DNA of 64,000 nucleotides, from contig DZBJ01000012.1 of assembly GCA_022736275.1 (NCBI GenBank), positions 1 through 64,000 of the forward strand. Reading direction: 5' to 3'. The notes beneath the pieces were generated by a model. That model did not search any database and was not told the origin of the DNA. It saw only the letters and a program-made list of their open reading frames with translations. Position 1 is the first letter of the stretch. Each line of letters begins with the position of its first letter. Made by a program: the position numbers and the translations under genes. Shown piece by piece: positions 17,155-26,220 of this stretch. Source of the stretch: Rikenella microfusus. Lineage in GTDB: Bacteria; Bacteroidota; Bacteroidia; Bacteroidales; VadinHA17.

Positions 17155-17618
17155 CAGCGGCTGAAAGGTTTGACTGAGAGTGCTGAATTATAGTACCGGG
17201 GGTCTGCTGAGACCTCTTCACCAAGCCAGGGAGGTTTCTCGAAAGCCTCGTCAACCGACCTGAGCTCGATCTCAGCCATCACAAGTCCGTTGTTCGCCCC
17301 GTGAAAAACATCCACCTCGAAGAGATGGCCTCTGTAAGTCACCAGGTAACGGGTCTTCTCCACCGGAAACGGCTCACAGAGCTTCAGGAGTTCGCTGGCA
17401 TCGTCAACGGGGATCTCCTTCTCCCACTCATATCTCTCAATGCCTGCCTTATCCGATCTGCCCTTGACGGTGATATACCCTTTATCACCACGGATACGTA
17501 TCCTGACAGTGCTGCCCGTCGACGAAGAGAGATACCCCTGCACTATCTCAGATGATTCCGTAGCTTCATCCCTGAACTCGCCACAGACAAGAAACTTCCT
17601 TTCAATCTCGTATGACAT
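17151..17618 (-). CDS. CYTH-domain protein (triphosphate tunnel metalloenzyme-like)
   Basis: A 155-aa protein of the CYTH superfamily. The ExExK signature is present at the N-terminus as EIERKFLV (Glu4, Glu6, Lys8). The tunnel strands STVRIRIRGDKGYITVKGR and YEWEKEIP follow, then VEKTRYLVTYRGHLFEVDVF and GLVMAEIEL. CYTH proteins hydrolyse inorganic triphosphate or act as adenylate cyclases; bacterial proteins of this length are most often triphosphatases. I start it at the ATG at 17618, which gives the canonical MSYEIERK start. A longer frame begins at 17639. Confidence 0.85.
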   Translation of the reverse strand: MSYEIERKFLVCGEFRDEATESSEIVQGYLSSSTGSTVRIRIRGDKGYITVKGRSDKAGIERYEWEKEIPVDDASELLKLCEPFPVEKTRYLVTYRGHLFEVDVFHGANNGLVMAEIELRSVDEAFEKPPWLGEEVSADPRYYNSALSVKPFSRW

Positions 17619-17721
17619 ATTATGAAAATAAAGATACACCTTAAGATGAAAAAAGAAAGAATCATAAATTATTTTTGCGTTTTTTTATTTTTTCTGATTT
17701 TTGTGTACTTTAGCGTCCGAA

Positions 17722-17796
17722 ATGATGAAAATAATCGAAGTATACGATTTTTCTTTTTACTTTTTCTATTACCATCCGGAAAGAGGGACTGAATAG
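17722..17796 (+). CDS. Phe/Tyr-rich leader peptide of the aromatic amino acid operon
   Basis: A 24-codon open frame begins ATG ATG AAA at 17722 and ends TAG at 17794-17796. Codons 10-17 read Phe-Ser-Phe-Tyr-Phe-Phe-Tyr-Tyr; in total four Phe and four Tyr occur among 24 residues. It lies 170 bp upstream of an aromatic amino acid biosynthesis operon and just before a terminator hairpin that can be competed by an antiterminator, the arrangement of a ribosome-stalling attenuator. A near -7 sequence (TACTTTAG, 17706-17713) lies immediately upstream, so the message would have a very short 5' end. Confidence 0.82.
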   Translation: MMKIIEVYDFSFYFFYYHPERGTE

Positions 17797-17864
17797 TTGT
17801 ATATCTGTGTAAAAGAATAAAGAAATATGATGAAGACAGTCCCGCAGAAGCGGGACTTTTTTTT
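17785..17864 (+). promoter_or_regulatory. Transcription attenuator: antiterminator and terminator
   Basis: The terminator is AGTCCCGC (17838-17845), loop AGAA, GCGGGACT (17850-17857) and a run of eight T ending at 17864. GGGACTG at 17785-17791, in the last codons of the leader peptide, can instead pair with CAGTCCC at 17837-17843, which would prevent the terminator. A ribosome stalled at the Phe/Tyr codons (17749-17772) leaves 17785-17791 free, giving readthrough. A ribosome that reaches the stop codon covers it, giving termination. Confidence 0.82.
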
Positions 17865-17966
17865 GAGATAGAAGAACGAAAAAACGATGTCATTGGTGAA
17901 TTCAGGCAGGGACTAATGCCCTATTCTGCCGGAAAAAACTGAAGAGAACCGAAAAAAGTGTAACTG

Positions 17967-19142
17967 ATGAATAACCCGGTGATAAAAGCAGCCTCGCGCA
18001 CAGGACTTGTGAATGAGTACTACTTCTCAACCAAGCTGGCAGAGATATCGCGCATGAGGCAGCAGGGCATTGACGTCATCAGCCTGGGCATTGGCAGTCC
18101 CGACATGCCACCTGCAGACAACGTTATTGAGGAACTGGGCAGATGTGCATCCGTCAGCCATAATCACGGTTACCAGGGCTACAGGGGCATACCGGCCCTC
18201 AGGGGAGCATTTGCGGCCTGGTATATGAAGTATTTCAGGGTGGATATTGATGCTGAGACAGAAATCCTGCCCCTGATAGGATCCAAAGAGGGAATCATGC
18301 ACATCAGCATGGCCTACCTCGATAACGGTGATGAAGTCCTTGTACCTGATCCCGGATACCCGGCTTATAGCGCTGCTTCGAAACTGGCAGGAGGCCTTCC
18401 CAGACCCTATGACCTCCATGAGAAGAACGGATGGTTGCCTGACATTGAGGCAATTGAAGCTTCAGGCGTGGAGAAGGTAAAGATCATGTGGATCAATTAC
18501 CCGCATATGCCAACCGGCGCAAGGGCCAATCCGGAACTCTTTAAAAGGCTTGTAGCTTTTGCCCGTCGGAACAGCATCCTGTTATGCCACGACAATCCAT
18601 ACAGCTTTATACTTAACAGCGAGCACCTGAGTCTCTTCTCAGTACCCGGAGCCCGTGATGTGGCTCTGGAGCTGAACTCGCTAAGCAAATCGCATAACAT
18701 GGCTGGCTGGAGGATTGGCATGGTAGCCGGCAACAGTTCATTTATCAATGACATCCTGAAGATTAAGAGCAACATGGACTCCGGCATGTTCCAGCCCTTG
18801 CAGGCCGCTGCCACCAGGGCACTATCGGCACCGGATGAATGGTACGCACATCTCAATGAGGTCTACCGCCGGCGTCGCGACAGAGCCGCGGAGATAATGA
18901 ACGCCCTGTTATGCTCCTTTGACCCCGCCCAGTCGGGTCTCTTCCTCTGGGGAAAAATCCCGACACAGTTCACTGACGCCGTTGAGATGACTGAGAAACT
19001 GCTGCACGAGAATCATCTCTTTATCACCCCGGGGTCAGTCTTCGGTGACAACGGAAAGAGATTCATCAGGATATCGCTCTGCGCAAGCGAGGAACTCCTC
19101 ACTGCAGCACTGGCAAGAATTAACTTAAAAATCTGGCAATAA
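17967..19142 (+). CDS. Class I/II aminotransferase (aromatic amino acid pathway)
   Basis: A 391-aa PLP-dependent fold-I aminotransferase. Expected residues are Lys241 in LSKSHNMAGWRIG (Schiff base), Arg249 in the same motif (carboxylate contact region), Asn177 in INYPHMPTG and Asp209 with Tyr212 in CHDNPYSF. In this operon it most likely transaminates phenylpyruvate or hydroxyphenylpyruvate (or prephenate) to the amino acid. The LL-diaminopimelate-aminotransferase-like overall form is common for such Bacteroidota enzymes. It is the first gene after the Phe/Tyr attenuator and is 23 bp upstream of tyrA. Confidence 0.85.
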   Translation: MNNPVIKAASRTGLVNEYYFSTKLAEISRMRQQGIDVISLGIGSPDMPPADNVIEELGRCASVSHNHGYQGYRGIPALRGAFAAWYMKYFRVDIDAETEILPLIGSKEGIMHISMAYLDNGDEVLVPDPGYPAYSAASKLAGGLPRPYDLHEKNGWLPDIEAIEASGVEKVKIMWINYPHMPTGARANPELFKRLVAFARRNSILLCHDNPYSFILNSEHLSLFSVPGARDVALELNSLSKSHNMAGWRIGMVAGNSSFINDILKIKSNMDSGMFQPLQAAATRALSAPDEWYAHLNEVYRRRRDRAAEIMNALLCSFDPAQSGLFLWGKIPTQFTDAVEMTEKLLHENHLFITPGSVFGDNGKRFIRISLCASEELLTAALARINLKIWQ

Positions 19143-19165
19143 CCAATTAAACAACTTAAAATCAG

Positions 19166-20017
19166 ATGTCTGCAAATATATGTATAGTTGGCCTGGGTCT
19201 CATTGGAGGTTCCCTGGCGCGAAGCCTCAGGCTTAACGGCTTCTCCGGCAGGATCACCGGTGTAGAGAGCAACCCGCATCATTGTACGATAGCAATGTAC
19301 CGTGGCCTGGCCGATGAGTTCCTGCCTCTTGAGGAGGCTGTCGAGAGATCGGAGATCATCATCCTATCTGCTCCTGTAGATATCAACTGCCTGCTTCTGC
19401 CCCGGGTTCTGGATCTTATCCGGGGTACAACAAAGGTGGTTACTGACATGGGATCGACCAAGGCTGACATAGCTGCCGTTGCCGCTGCTCACCCCGCCAG
19501 AGGCAGATATGTATCAGCCCATCCTATGGCAGGAACAGAGCATTCCGGTCCGGCTGCGGCCGTCGAAAGGCTCTTCCATGACAAGGTGGCAATAATATGC
19601 GACTCCGGGAGCAGCGACGAGGATGCCCTGGAGCTGATAACAGCCCTGTTCCAGTCTTTTAACATGCATATCCGGTATATGAAGTCATCAGACCACGATG
19701 TGCACGTGGCCTACGTGTCGCACATATCGCACATTACCTCCTTCGCGCTTGCGCTGTGTGTACTTGAGAAGGAGAAGAACACCGAGAACATCATGTCCCT
19801 CGCCGCCGGAGGGTTTGAGAGCACGGTGCGCCTCTCAAAGAGCAGTGGGGAGACCTGGGCCCCGATCTTCATTGGCAACTCAGGTCCCATACTTGAGGTT
19901 ATTGACACTTATATCGAAAAGATGCGCCTTTTCAAGACTTACATCAGGAACGGAGACAGTGCAAGCCTCCGGGAAATAATGAAGTCAGCCAACGAGATTG
20001 GAATGATACTCAAATGA
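19166..20017 (+). CDS. tyrA: Prephenate dehydrogenase
   Basis: A 283-aa NAD-dependent enzyme making 4-hydroxyphenylpyruvate from prephenate, the tyrosine branch. It has the N-terminal NAD fingerprint GLGLIGGS (residues 9-16), DMGSTKAD, SAHPMAGTEHSG (catalytic histidine and substrate-binding residues) and the helical C-terminal dimerisation domain with ISHITSFALA and LAAGGFES. No fused chorismate mutase or ACT domain is present; the mutase activity comes from the next gene. It is second in the attenuated operon. Confidence 0.92.
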   Translation: MSANICIVGLGLIGGSLARSLRLNGFSGRITGVESNPHHCTIAMYRGLADEFLPLEEAVERSEIIILSAPVDINCLLLPRVLDLIRGTTKVVTDMGSTKADIAAVAAAHPARGRYVSAHPMAGTEHSGPAAAVERLFHDKVAIICDSGSSDEDALELITALFQSFNMHIRYMKSSDHDVHVAYVSHISHITSFALALCVLEKEKNTENIMSLAAGGFESTVRLSKSSGETWAPIFIGNSGPILEVIDTYIEKMRLFKTYIRNGDSASLREIMKSANEIGMILK

Positions 20018-20124
20018 AAATTGCGTGAACAAAATCGTGCTTAACGACTTACATATTAAATTTAATGCAATTTCAATCAGACCAAAGAAAAAGTACCAAT
20101 TAATCGAGAAATAATCATCTGATC

Positions 20125-21240
20125 ATGGATAAATCAATAAAAGGCATCACCAGGGACAGATTGAAGATCGCCCCAATAGATGAGTGGCATATATATAAGC
20201 AGCGGCCGCTGGTGATTGCAGGGCCCTGCAGTGCCGAGAGCGAAGAGCAGGTGATGCTCACCGCCGCCGGGCTGGCAGCCACGGGCAGGGTTGACCTGTT
20301 CCGTGCCGGCGTCTGGAAGCCACGCACTCGTCCTGACCAATTTGAAGGCGTTGGCACCGTCGGGCTGAAATGGCTGCGCCAGGCCAGGGAGGAGTATGGC
20401 CTCCCCGTAGCTGTTGAAGTAGCCACCGAAAAGCACGTTTATGAAGCACTGAAACATGGTGTTGATGCCGTATGGATAGGCGCCCGGACCAGTGTAAATC
20501 CATTTGCCCTTCAGGAGATAGCATCAGCACTCAAAGGAGCTGATGTGATGGTTTTCGTCAAGAATCCCATCAATCCTGATCTTGAGCTCTGGATAGGCGC
20601 AATTGAAAGGATAAGCAAAGCCGGAATCAGCCGGATTGCTGCCATCCATCGCGGTTTCTCGTCGTGGGAGAAGAGCGCCTTCCGCAACCAGCCACGCTGG
20701 CAGATACCAGTTGAGATGCGCCAGCGTATACCGGACCTGCCGATGATATGCGATCCGAGTCACATGGGTGGCGACAGGTCATTCATCGCTGACCTGTCAC
20801 AGAAGGCGATGGACCTGAACTACGACGGCCTGATGATTGAGTCGCACATCGAACCGGCTAGTGCACTGAGCGACAGTAAACAACAGGTCACACCAGCGGA
20901 GTTGACTGAGATACTGGACAGCCTTGTGCTCAGATCACCCACATCGGATGACCCGGAATTCCTTGAGACGATTGAGGACCTTCGCAGCCAGATAGATGTA
21001 TATGACAACCTGCTCCTTGATATCCTCGAGAGCCGGATGCAGGTGGCTGAGACAATCGGCAGGTATAAGAAGGAACATGGCATAACCATACTTCAGAGCT
21101 CCAGGTGGAAGGAGATAAAGGACAACGCTGTTGACAAGGGGGTAAGGAAAGGGCTGACCCCTGAGTTCATTCAGACGTTCCTTGAAGCAATTCACCAGGA
21201 ATCGATAACCCACCAGATGAGAGTAATGAAAGAAGATTAA
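20125..21240 (+). CDS. DAHP synthase fused to chorismate mutase
   Basis: A 371-aa bifunctional protein. Residues 1 to about 265 are a type I-beta 3-deoxy-7-phosphoheptulonate synthase (VIAGPCSAESEEQVM, FRAGVWKPRTRPDQFEG, DPSHMGGDRSFI, GLMIESHIEPA). Residues about 275-371 are an AroQ-type chorismate mutase helix bundle (LRSQIDVYDNLLLDILESRM, IGRYKKEHG). The fusion allows allosteric control of the pathway entry by prephenate or chorismate at the mutase site. It lies 107 bp after tyrA and 48 bp before aroA. The domain order (DAHP synthase first) is the Bacteroidota form. Confidence 0.93.
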   Translation: MDKSIKGITRDRLKIAPIDEWHIYKQRPLVIAGPCSAESEEQVMLTAAGLAATGRVDLFRAGVWKPRTRPDQFEGVGTVGLKWLRQAREEYGLPVAVEVATEKHVYEALKHGVDAVWIGARTSVNPFALQEIASALKGADVMVFVKNPINPDLELWIGAIERISKAGISRIAAIHRGFSSWEKSAFRNQPRWQIPVEMRQRIPDLPMICDPSHMGGDRSFIADLSQKAMDLNYDGLMIESHIEPASALSDSKQQVTPAELTEILDSLVLRSPTSDDPEFLETIEDLRSQIDVYDNLLLDILESRMQVAETIGRYKKEHGITILQSSRWKEIKDNAVDKGVRKGLTPEFIQTFLEAIHQESITHQMRVMKED

Positions 21241-21288
21241 TTTAGTATACTTGTAACCAGATCACATCTCTGAATTATAGACCGTTCA

Positions 21289-22539
21289 ATGGATATCACC
21301 GTCCATCCGTCAAGCCTTAAAGGAGAGGTTGATGCGCCACCAAGCAAAAGCCTCACGCAGAGAGCAATAGCTGCAGGACTTCTGGCCCGGGGAACAACAG
21401 TGATACACAATCCCTCATTCTGCAATGACAGCATGGCAGCCATGAATATGGCCGGTGCCCTTGGCGCGTTTATCACAAGTGAGCATGGTTCAATCACCGT
21501 ACAGTCAGGTATCAGACCTGTCTCACAAGTAACCCTTCACTGCGGGGAGTCAGGCCTGGCGTTGAGAATGTTTGCTCCCATCGCTGCACTGCTTTCGGAT
21601 AATGCGACTCTCTCCGGTGAGGGCTCCCTTCTCCGGAGGCCAGTTAACATGATAGTTGCCGCCCTGAGCCAGCTTGGAGTGGAGGCAAAGACCAGAGGCG
21701 GTTTTCTGCCAGTGACCCTGACGGGCAGACTGAGAGGTGACCTGGCGGTCATTGACGGCTCCACGGGGTCACAGCTGCTGACGGGACTCCTCATGGCGTT
21801 GCCGCTGGCAGGAGAGGAGAGTAAAATTCAGGTCAACGGACTGAGGAGCAGGCCTTATATCAGCCTTACGCTGAAGTTGCTGGAAGATTTTGGCATCACA
21901 GTGGACAACAGGAATTTCAGCCATTTCTCAATACCGGGGAATCAGTCATACCGTGCTCGTGAATACAATATTGAGGGCGACTGGAGTGGGGCTGCATTCC
22001 TTCTTGTTGCAGGGGCTCTGGCCGGCGAGGTATCTGTCAGAAACCTTAGCGGCAGCAGCCTGCAGGCCGACAGGGCAATAATGCAGGCACTGCGCGATGC
22101 AGGTTGTCTTCTTACTGAGGCAGTTGAAGGGGTCAAATCTGAGAAGTCTGATCTTCACGCATTTAATATTGATGCTACTGATTCACCTGACCTCTTCCCG
22201 CCGTTAGCGGCGCTGGCATCACGCTGCAGGGGCACAAGCCGCATCCGGGGAGTCAGCCGCCTGCAGTACAAGGAGAGTGACAGGGCTGGAGCAATAGCCG
22301 ATGTAATGGGAATGACGGGTATAAAAGTAAACTTCGAGGGTGATGAGATGCTTATTACGGGAGGTGATATTCAGGGTGCAGTGGTCTCATCGCATAACGA
22401 CCACCGCATTGCAATGATGGCGGCGGTGATGGCCACCGCTGCCAGCGGACCGGTGATAATTACCGGCGCCGAAGCGGTGGACAAATCGTTCCCTGAATTC
22501 TTTAGAGCACTTGAACGCGCAGGGGCAGCATTAGGTTGA
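21289..22539 (+). CDS. aroA: EPSP synthase (3-phosphoshikimate 1-carboxyvinyltransferase)
   Basis: A 416-aa enzyme of the shikimate pathway that transfers enolpyruvate from PEP to shikimate 3-phosphate. It has the N-terminal PPSKSLTQRAI (substrate-binding Lys-Ser), the CGESGLALRMFAPIAA segment (form of the LxNxGTxxR/LxCGESG motif), EGDWSGAAFLLVAGAL and the C-terminal YKESDRAGAIADVM and SHNDHRIAMMAAVMA. The CGESG version and shorter length match the Bacteroidota class. It is last in the operon. No terminator is obvious directly after it. Confidence 0.92.
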   Translation: MDITVHPSSLKGEVDAPPSKSLTQRAIAAGLLARGTTVIHNPSFCNDSMAAMNMAGALGAFITSEHGSITVQSGIRPVSQVTLHCGESGLALRMFAPIAALLSDNATLSGEGSLLRRPVNMIVAALSQLGVEAKTRGGFLPVTLTGRLRGDLAVIDGSTGSQLLTGLLMALPLAGEESKIQVNGLRSRPYISLTLKLLEDFGITVDNRNFSHFSIPGNQSYRAREYNIEGDWSGAAFLLVAGALAGEVSVRNLSGSSLQADRAIMQALRDAGCLLTEAVEGVKSEKSDLHAFNIDATDSPDLFPPLAALASRCRGTSRIRGVSRLQYKESDRAGAIADVMGMTGIKVNFEGDEMLITGGDIQGAVVSSHNDHRIAMMAAVMATAASGPVIITGAEAVDKSFPEFFRALERAGAALG

Positions 22540-22683
22540 AGGTCTTTCATGGCCTTCGCTGAAAGTCATCTCTTAATGTGCTAATACTCATCCATTGCAC
22601 TATTCTGCTCATCATAAACCGGTTCCTGCTAATTCAATCTTGATACAGGCTAACTGCTGACATAACTTTGTCAAAATAACGGT

Positions 22684-23469
22684 ATGGATATGAAAGGAAT
22701 CAGCAGTTTCTGGATTTGCGCCATGGTGTTTGCAGGAATGTTACTGACAGCAAACAAATGCGAAAAGGGAGAGGATACTGAAGAGGATATCCCCACCATT
22801 ACTGATGTCGAAGGTAATGAATATGAGATTGTGGAAATAGGCACCCAGTGGTGGATGGCGGAGAATCTGAAGGTCACGAAATACAACAACGGTGATCTGA
22901 TAGGCACAACCAATCCTGCAACCCTTGACCTGAGTGATCAGGCTCATGATGCAGGCAAGCCAAGATACCAGTGGGCATATGACGGTAATGAAGCCAACGT
23001 GGATCTTTATGGCAGGCTCTATACCTGGTATGCTGTCACTGATCCAAGGGGAGTGTGTCCGACCGGATGGCATGTTCCTTCCTACAACGAATGGATCGCT
23101 CTGCAGGATAACCTGATTGCAGGTGGATTCAACTATGACGGCACCACTACCGGAAACAAGATTGCCAAGGCGATGGCATCACTGACCAACTGGATTGCAT
23201 CTTCAACCGAGGGTTCGGCAGGCAATATTGACTATCCGGCCAAACGAAATACTTCGGGTTTCAAGGCACTTCCCGCCGGCATACGGTGGACTGACGGAGA
23301 GTTTGACGGACTGGGTATCTCCGGGAACTGGTTCACATCGACGAATTACTACGATGATTACGACGGAATATTCTGGGGATTTGTGATATTCAACTCATCC
23401 TGGGGTCTCAGTGCCGGCACATGCGATCACGAGCCGGATGCCCTGTCAGTGAGGTGCGTTAAGAACTGA
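22684..23469 (+). CDS. FISUMP-domain secreted protein
   Basis: A 261-aa protein with an N-terminal hydrophobic signal (residues 4-22) ending near a cysteine (LLTANKC), probably a lipoprotein although the lipobox is atypical. The mature region is a Fibrobacter succinogenes major paralogous domain: [59 protein letters not shown] and the end SVRCVKN. These domains are surface or periplasmic modules with unknown role. A second, diverged copy follows at 23890. Its last 24 bp overlap the convergent CDGSH gene. Confidence 0.87.
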   Translation: MDMKGISSFWICAMVFAGMLLTANKCEKGEDTEEDIPTITDVEGNEYEIVEIGTQWWMAENLKVTKYNNGDLIGTTNPATLDLSDQAHDAGKPRYQWAYDGNEANVDLYGRLYTWYAVTDPRGVCPTGWHVPSYNEWIALQDNLIAGGFNYDGTTTGNKIAKAMASLTNWIASSTEGSAGNIDYPAKRNTSGFKALPAGIRWTDGEFDGLGISGNWFTSTNYYDDYDGIFWGFVIFNSSWGLSAGTCDHEPDALSVRCVKN

Positions 23470-23742
23470 CCGGGAAGGTGGCCTGCATGGTTTGCGTTTT
23501 GACAGTTTGTTGTGGGTGCCGTCGCAGAAGGGCGGTGTACCGGTTCTCTTGCATCCGCAAAGCCATGCCTTGCCTGTTTCTGCGGCGGTAAAATTCAGAG
23601 GTCTCAGTCCGGTGCCCCTGTGTGAGCCATCGCAATGGGGCTGCCTCAGGCTCAGACCGCAGGAACACCAGTGATATCTTTTGCCTTCAATGAGATCCAG
23701 TTCATATGGCCCTTTCTGCGCGATTTCAGGTTCTGTCGTCAT
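23446..23742 (-). CDS. Double CDGSH iron-sulfur domain protein
   Basis: A 98-aa protein with two CDGSH motifs, each expected to bind a 2Fe-2S cluster through three Cys and one His: [17 protein letters not shown] (about residues 25-41) and [17 protein letters not shown] (about 61-77). It is probably an electron-transfer or redox-sensing protein in the cytoplasm. The last part of the C-terminus is basic and overlaps the 3' end of the FISUMP gene on the other strand, so the final residues may be unconserved. Confidence 0.88.
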   Translation of the reverse strand: MTTEPEIAQKGPYELDLIEGKRYHWCSCGLSLRQPHCDGSHRGTGLRPLNFTAAETGKAWLCGCKRTGTPPFCDGTHNKLSKRKPCRPPSRSVLNAPH

Positions 23743-23889
23743 CTTAAATTGCTTTCTGCAAAAGTAGAATTCCTGACTTACACTATTGCAGGTTTGGTAA
23801 ATAGTTTTAAATTAGATGCAATGGAGCGTACCTCAAACTAAAATCTGGATAAAAAAATACTCTATTATCAATCGCTTATCCGACTACGT

Positions 23890-24609
23890 ATGAAAAATGC
23901 CCTAAAAAAGATTCTTCCGGCAGCTGCAGCCGGAATACTATGTCTGTTTGTTGCTGTAAGATGCCAGAAGGAGGAGACAGACACTGTAACTGACATTGAC
24001 GGCAATCTATACAAAACAATTGTCATAGGTGGAAATACCTGGATGGCAGAGAACCTGCGAACGACAAAATTCAGGGATGGCACAGCCATTCCCCTGGTAA
24101 CCGCTGAGGCCGAGTGGGCTGGTCTCACCGGCGCCGCCTACTGTTGGCCGGAGAATAATGCTACCAACAAATCTACCTATGGAGGTTTCTATAATGGATA
24201 CGCGGTGTTCGACAGCCACGGCTTGTGCCCTACAGGTTGGCATATCCCCTCCGATGGGGATTGGATTGATCTCGAGCTGGAACTGGGTATGCCACAGGGA
24301 GAAGCATATCTTGATGCAATAAGGGCCGAAACCCAGAATGTAGGAGGGAAGCTTAAGGCCACTGTAAATTGGGATGCTCCGAACCTGGGAGCAAACAATA
24401 GCTCTGATTTTACAGCATACGGCACAGGTTACAGAAGGCCATCCGGCGAATTCGCCTGGTTCAGGCAGTGGACGGGATATCTTACAACTACTCCTGCAAC
24501 GACCCAGGGGAACTGCTGGATGCGTTACCTTGGTTATGACATACAAGGAATAGACAGGCATGAGAGAGACAGGCAATATGGCTATTCAGTCAGGTGCGTG
24601 AAGGACTGA
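23890..24609 (+). CDS. FISUMP-domain lipoprotein
   Basis: A 239-aa protein with a lipoprotein-type signal peptide (hydrophobic residues 8-24, cysteine in FVAVRC at about 25). The FISUMP domain follows: TDIDGNLYKTIVIGGNTWM, AENLRTTKFRDGT, YGGFYNGYAVFDSHGLCPTGW, HIPSDGDW and the end GYSVRCVKD. It is a paralogue of the protein at 22684. It lies 21 bp upstream of the DUF6064 gene and may be co-transcribed with it. Function unknown. Confidence 0.88.
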   Translation: MKNALKKILPAAAAGILCLFVAVRCQKEETDTVTDIDGNLYKTIVIGGNTWMAENLRTTKFRDGTAIPLVTAEAEWAGLTGAAYCWPENNATNKSTYGGFYNGYAVFDSHGLCPTGWHIPSDGDWIDLELELGMPQGEAYLDAIRAETQNVGGKLKATVNWDAPNLGANNSSDFTAYGTGYRRPSGEFAWFRQWTGYLTTTPATTQGNCWMRYLGYDIQGIDRHERDRQYGYSVRCVKD

Positions 24610-24630
24610 TTAAGGTTCATAAGTAATGAG

Positions 24631-25275
24631 ATGAGTATTCCATTTACTTTTGATGAGTTTCTGGAAATGCTGGCCCGGTTCAACACCGGTTGGTGGCCGA
24701 TGCATCTGGTCATGTATGCGTTGGCGTTTGCCTCCATATATTTCGCTATCAGAAAAACCCGCTGGTCCGCCAAAGTTGTTACCGGGATACTCGTATTTTT
24801 CTGGATCTGGGTAGGGACAGTCTTCAACCTGCTTTGCTTCAGCAGGCTGTACCCCATGGCTTACATTTTCGTGGTGCTGTATTACCTTGAAGGGATAATA
24901 CTTACATGGGTTGGTTTCGTTGGGAAAAAACTCTCGTACAGTGTCAAAGCTGACCTCTTTGGTGTAACAGGTGCGATTATGATCATCTATGCACTGATCG
25001 GCTACCCTTTAATCGGTTATGTTACAGGCAGAGGTCCTGATCACCTCCTTTACACGGGAATGATGCCATGCCCGACTGCCATCTTCACACTGGGATTGCT
25101 CTTGTGGGCAGAAAAACCAATACCAAAAATAGTTTTTGTCATTCCTGTGGTTTACGCCTTAACCGGTTTTGTTCCGGTCATTTTGGGAATAGTTGAAGAT
25201 ATCGGTCTTATTGCAGGAGGTATTTTAACTGCCATCCTTCTATTATATCGTGATCGAAAGGTCAGGGCACTGTGA
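24631..25275 (+). CDS. DUF6064 family membrane protein
   Basis: A 214-aa integral membrane protein with about six or seven transmembrane segments. It starts with the short amphipathic MSIPFTFDEFLEMLARFNTG motif typical of the DUF6064 family, then helices at about 21-37, 48-66, 72-92, 105-125, 145-160 and 165-205. No function is known to me for this family. It directly follows the second FISUMP gene. Confidence 0.75.
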   Translation: MSIPFTFDEFLEMLARFNTGWWPMHLVMYALAFASIYFAIRKTRWSAKVVTGILVFFWIWVGTVFNLLCFSRLYPMAYIFVVLYYLEGIILTWVGFVGKKLSYSVKADLFGVTGAIMIIYALIGYPLIGYVTGRGPDHLLYTGMMPCPTAIFTLGLLLWAEKPIPKIVFVIPVVYALTGFVPVILGIVEDIGLIAGGILTAILLLYRDRKVRAL

Positions 25276-25388
25276 AAAGGGAAATATCTGACGCTCGATT
25301 AGCTGAAAAATAAATTTGACTTAGCATTGTGCAGAATGTAAATTTACATTGAAATTTAATTGCTAAAAGGGTTACCTAAACTGTTGAC

Positions 25389-25637
25389 ATGGCATCTTTT
25401 GAGATCCGCACTTCAACTGCTCTGAGCATTCTTATTATTATTGCAGGATTGCTGATTGGCGGTTTGATACTGCTATTCGGACTGGCCAACCTTATTCATC
25501 CGGATGTCCCGGATGAGTACCTTAAACAGAATACAATAATTTGTATTTCATTTTGCATATTAGGTGTTTTGGCCCTGTTACCGGCAATTGCGGCTTTCCG
25601 GGGAATCCTTCACAGAAAAAGACGACAGGCAGATTAA
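25389..25637 (+). CDS. Small two-helix membrane protein, unknown
   Basis: An 82-aa protein with two hydrophobic segments (about residues 11-37 and 49-70) and a basic C-terminal tail (HRKRRQAD). I do not recognise a family. It has an ATG start and lies 33 bp upstream of the next gene on the same strand. Confidence 0.55.
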   Translation: MASFEIRTSTALSILIIIAGLLIGGLILLFGLANLIHPDVPDEYLKQNTIICISFCILGVLALLPAIAAFRGILHRKRRQAD

Positions 25638-25670
25638 TAAACACACTACTGACCTGTAGTTTCAGAAAAA

Positions 25671-26165
25671 ATGAAAGCTTTTGTACCCTTTCTTCTCCTG
25701 ACAGTAGTTGTTCTCAGTCCCCTGAAAGCTCAGGATACAGATACCAAAACCGCAGGCATTGAATCAATCAGAAAAAACTCGCTCTACTTTGAAATTCTGG
25801 GCAACGGGGTCGTATATTCAATAAATTTTGAACGGATAATTTTCACCAGGGAAAAGACTGCTCTTTTTTTAAGAATAGGTGGAAATGAATATCATGGATC
25901 ATCCGCAGATACACTTAGCTTTAATTTTATTGCTGCTGCCGGTATTCTATACGGCGGTCCCTGGCATTATATTGAACCAGGCATAGGATTTACATATTTT
26001 AGCGGTTTTCCTGACCGTCTTGTTGTTATGTCAACTGGCTACCGTTATCAGGGCAGGAGTGGTTTTACCTTCAGATCTACGCCAATGTACATTATCAATT
26101 CCGAAAAGGAAGATTCTTTCGGAAATTCTTTATGGATTGGGTTGTCTGTGGGTTATTCATTTTAA
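25671..26165 (+). CDS. Secreted small beta-barrel-like protein, unknown
   Basis: A 164-aa protein with a clear Sec signal peptide (residues 1-20, ending LKAQ). The mature part reads as alternating beta strands rich in Phe, Tyr and Gly (SLYFEILGNGVVYSINFER, WHYIEPGIGFTYFSGFP) and ends in IGLSVGYSF, a typical C-terminal strand for an outer-membrane barrel. No family name can be given with confidence. It may be co-transcribed with the preceding 82-aa gene. Confidence 0.6.
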   Translation: MKAFVPFLLLTVVVLSPLKAQDTDTKTAGIESIRKNSLYFEILGNGVVYSINFERIIFTREKTALFLRIGGNEYHGSSADTLSFNFIAAAGILYGGPWHYIEPGIGFTYFSGFPDRLVVMSTGYRYQGRSGFTFRSTPMYIINSEKEDSFGNSLWIGLSVGYSF

Positions 26166-26220
26166 GAAAAAACATTTTCGCCTTTTTCCGTATATTTATG
26201 TCTGATACCCTGACCAAGAA

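Noticed and set aside
17669-17893. Minus-strand frame over the attenuator
   Set aside because: It is the complement of the T-rich leader and terminator; the composition and position explain it.
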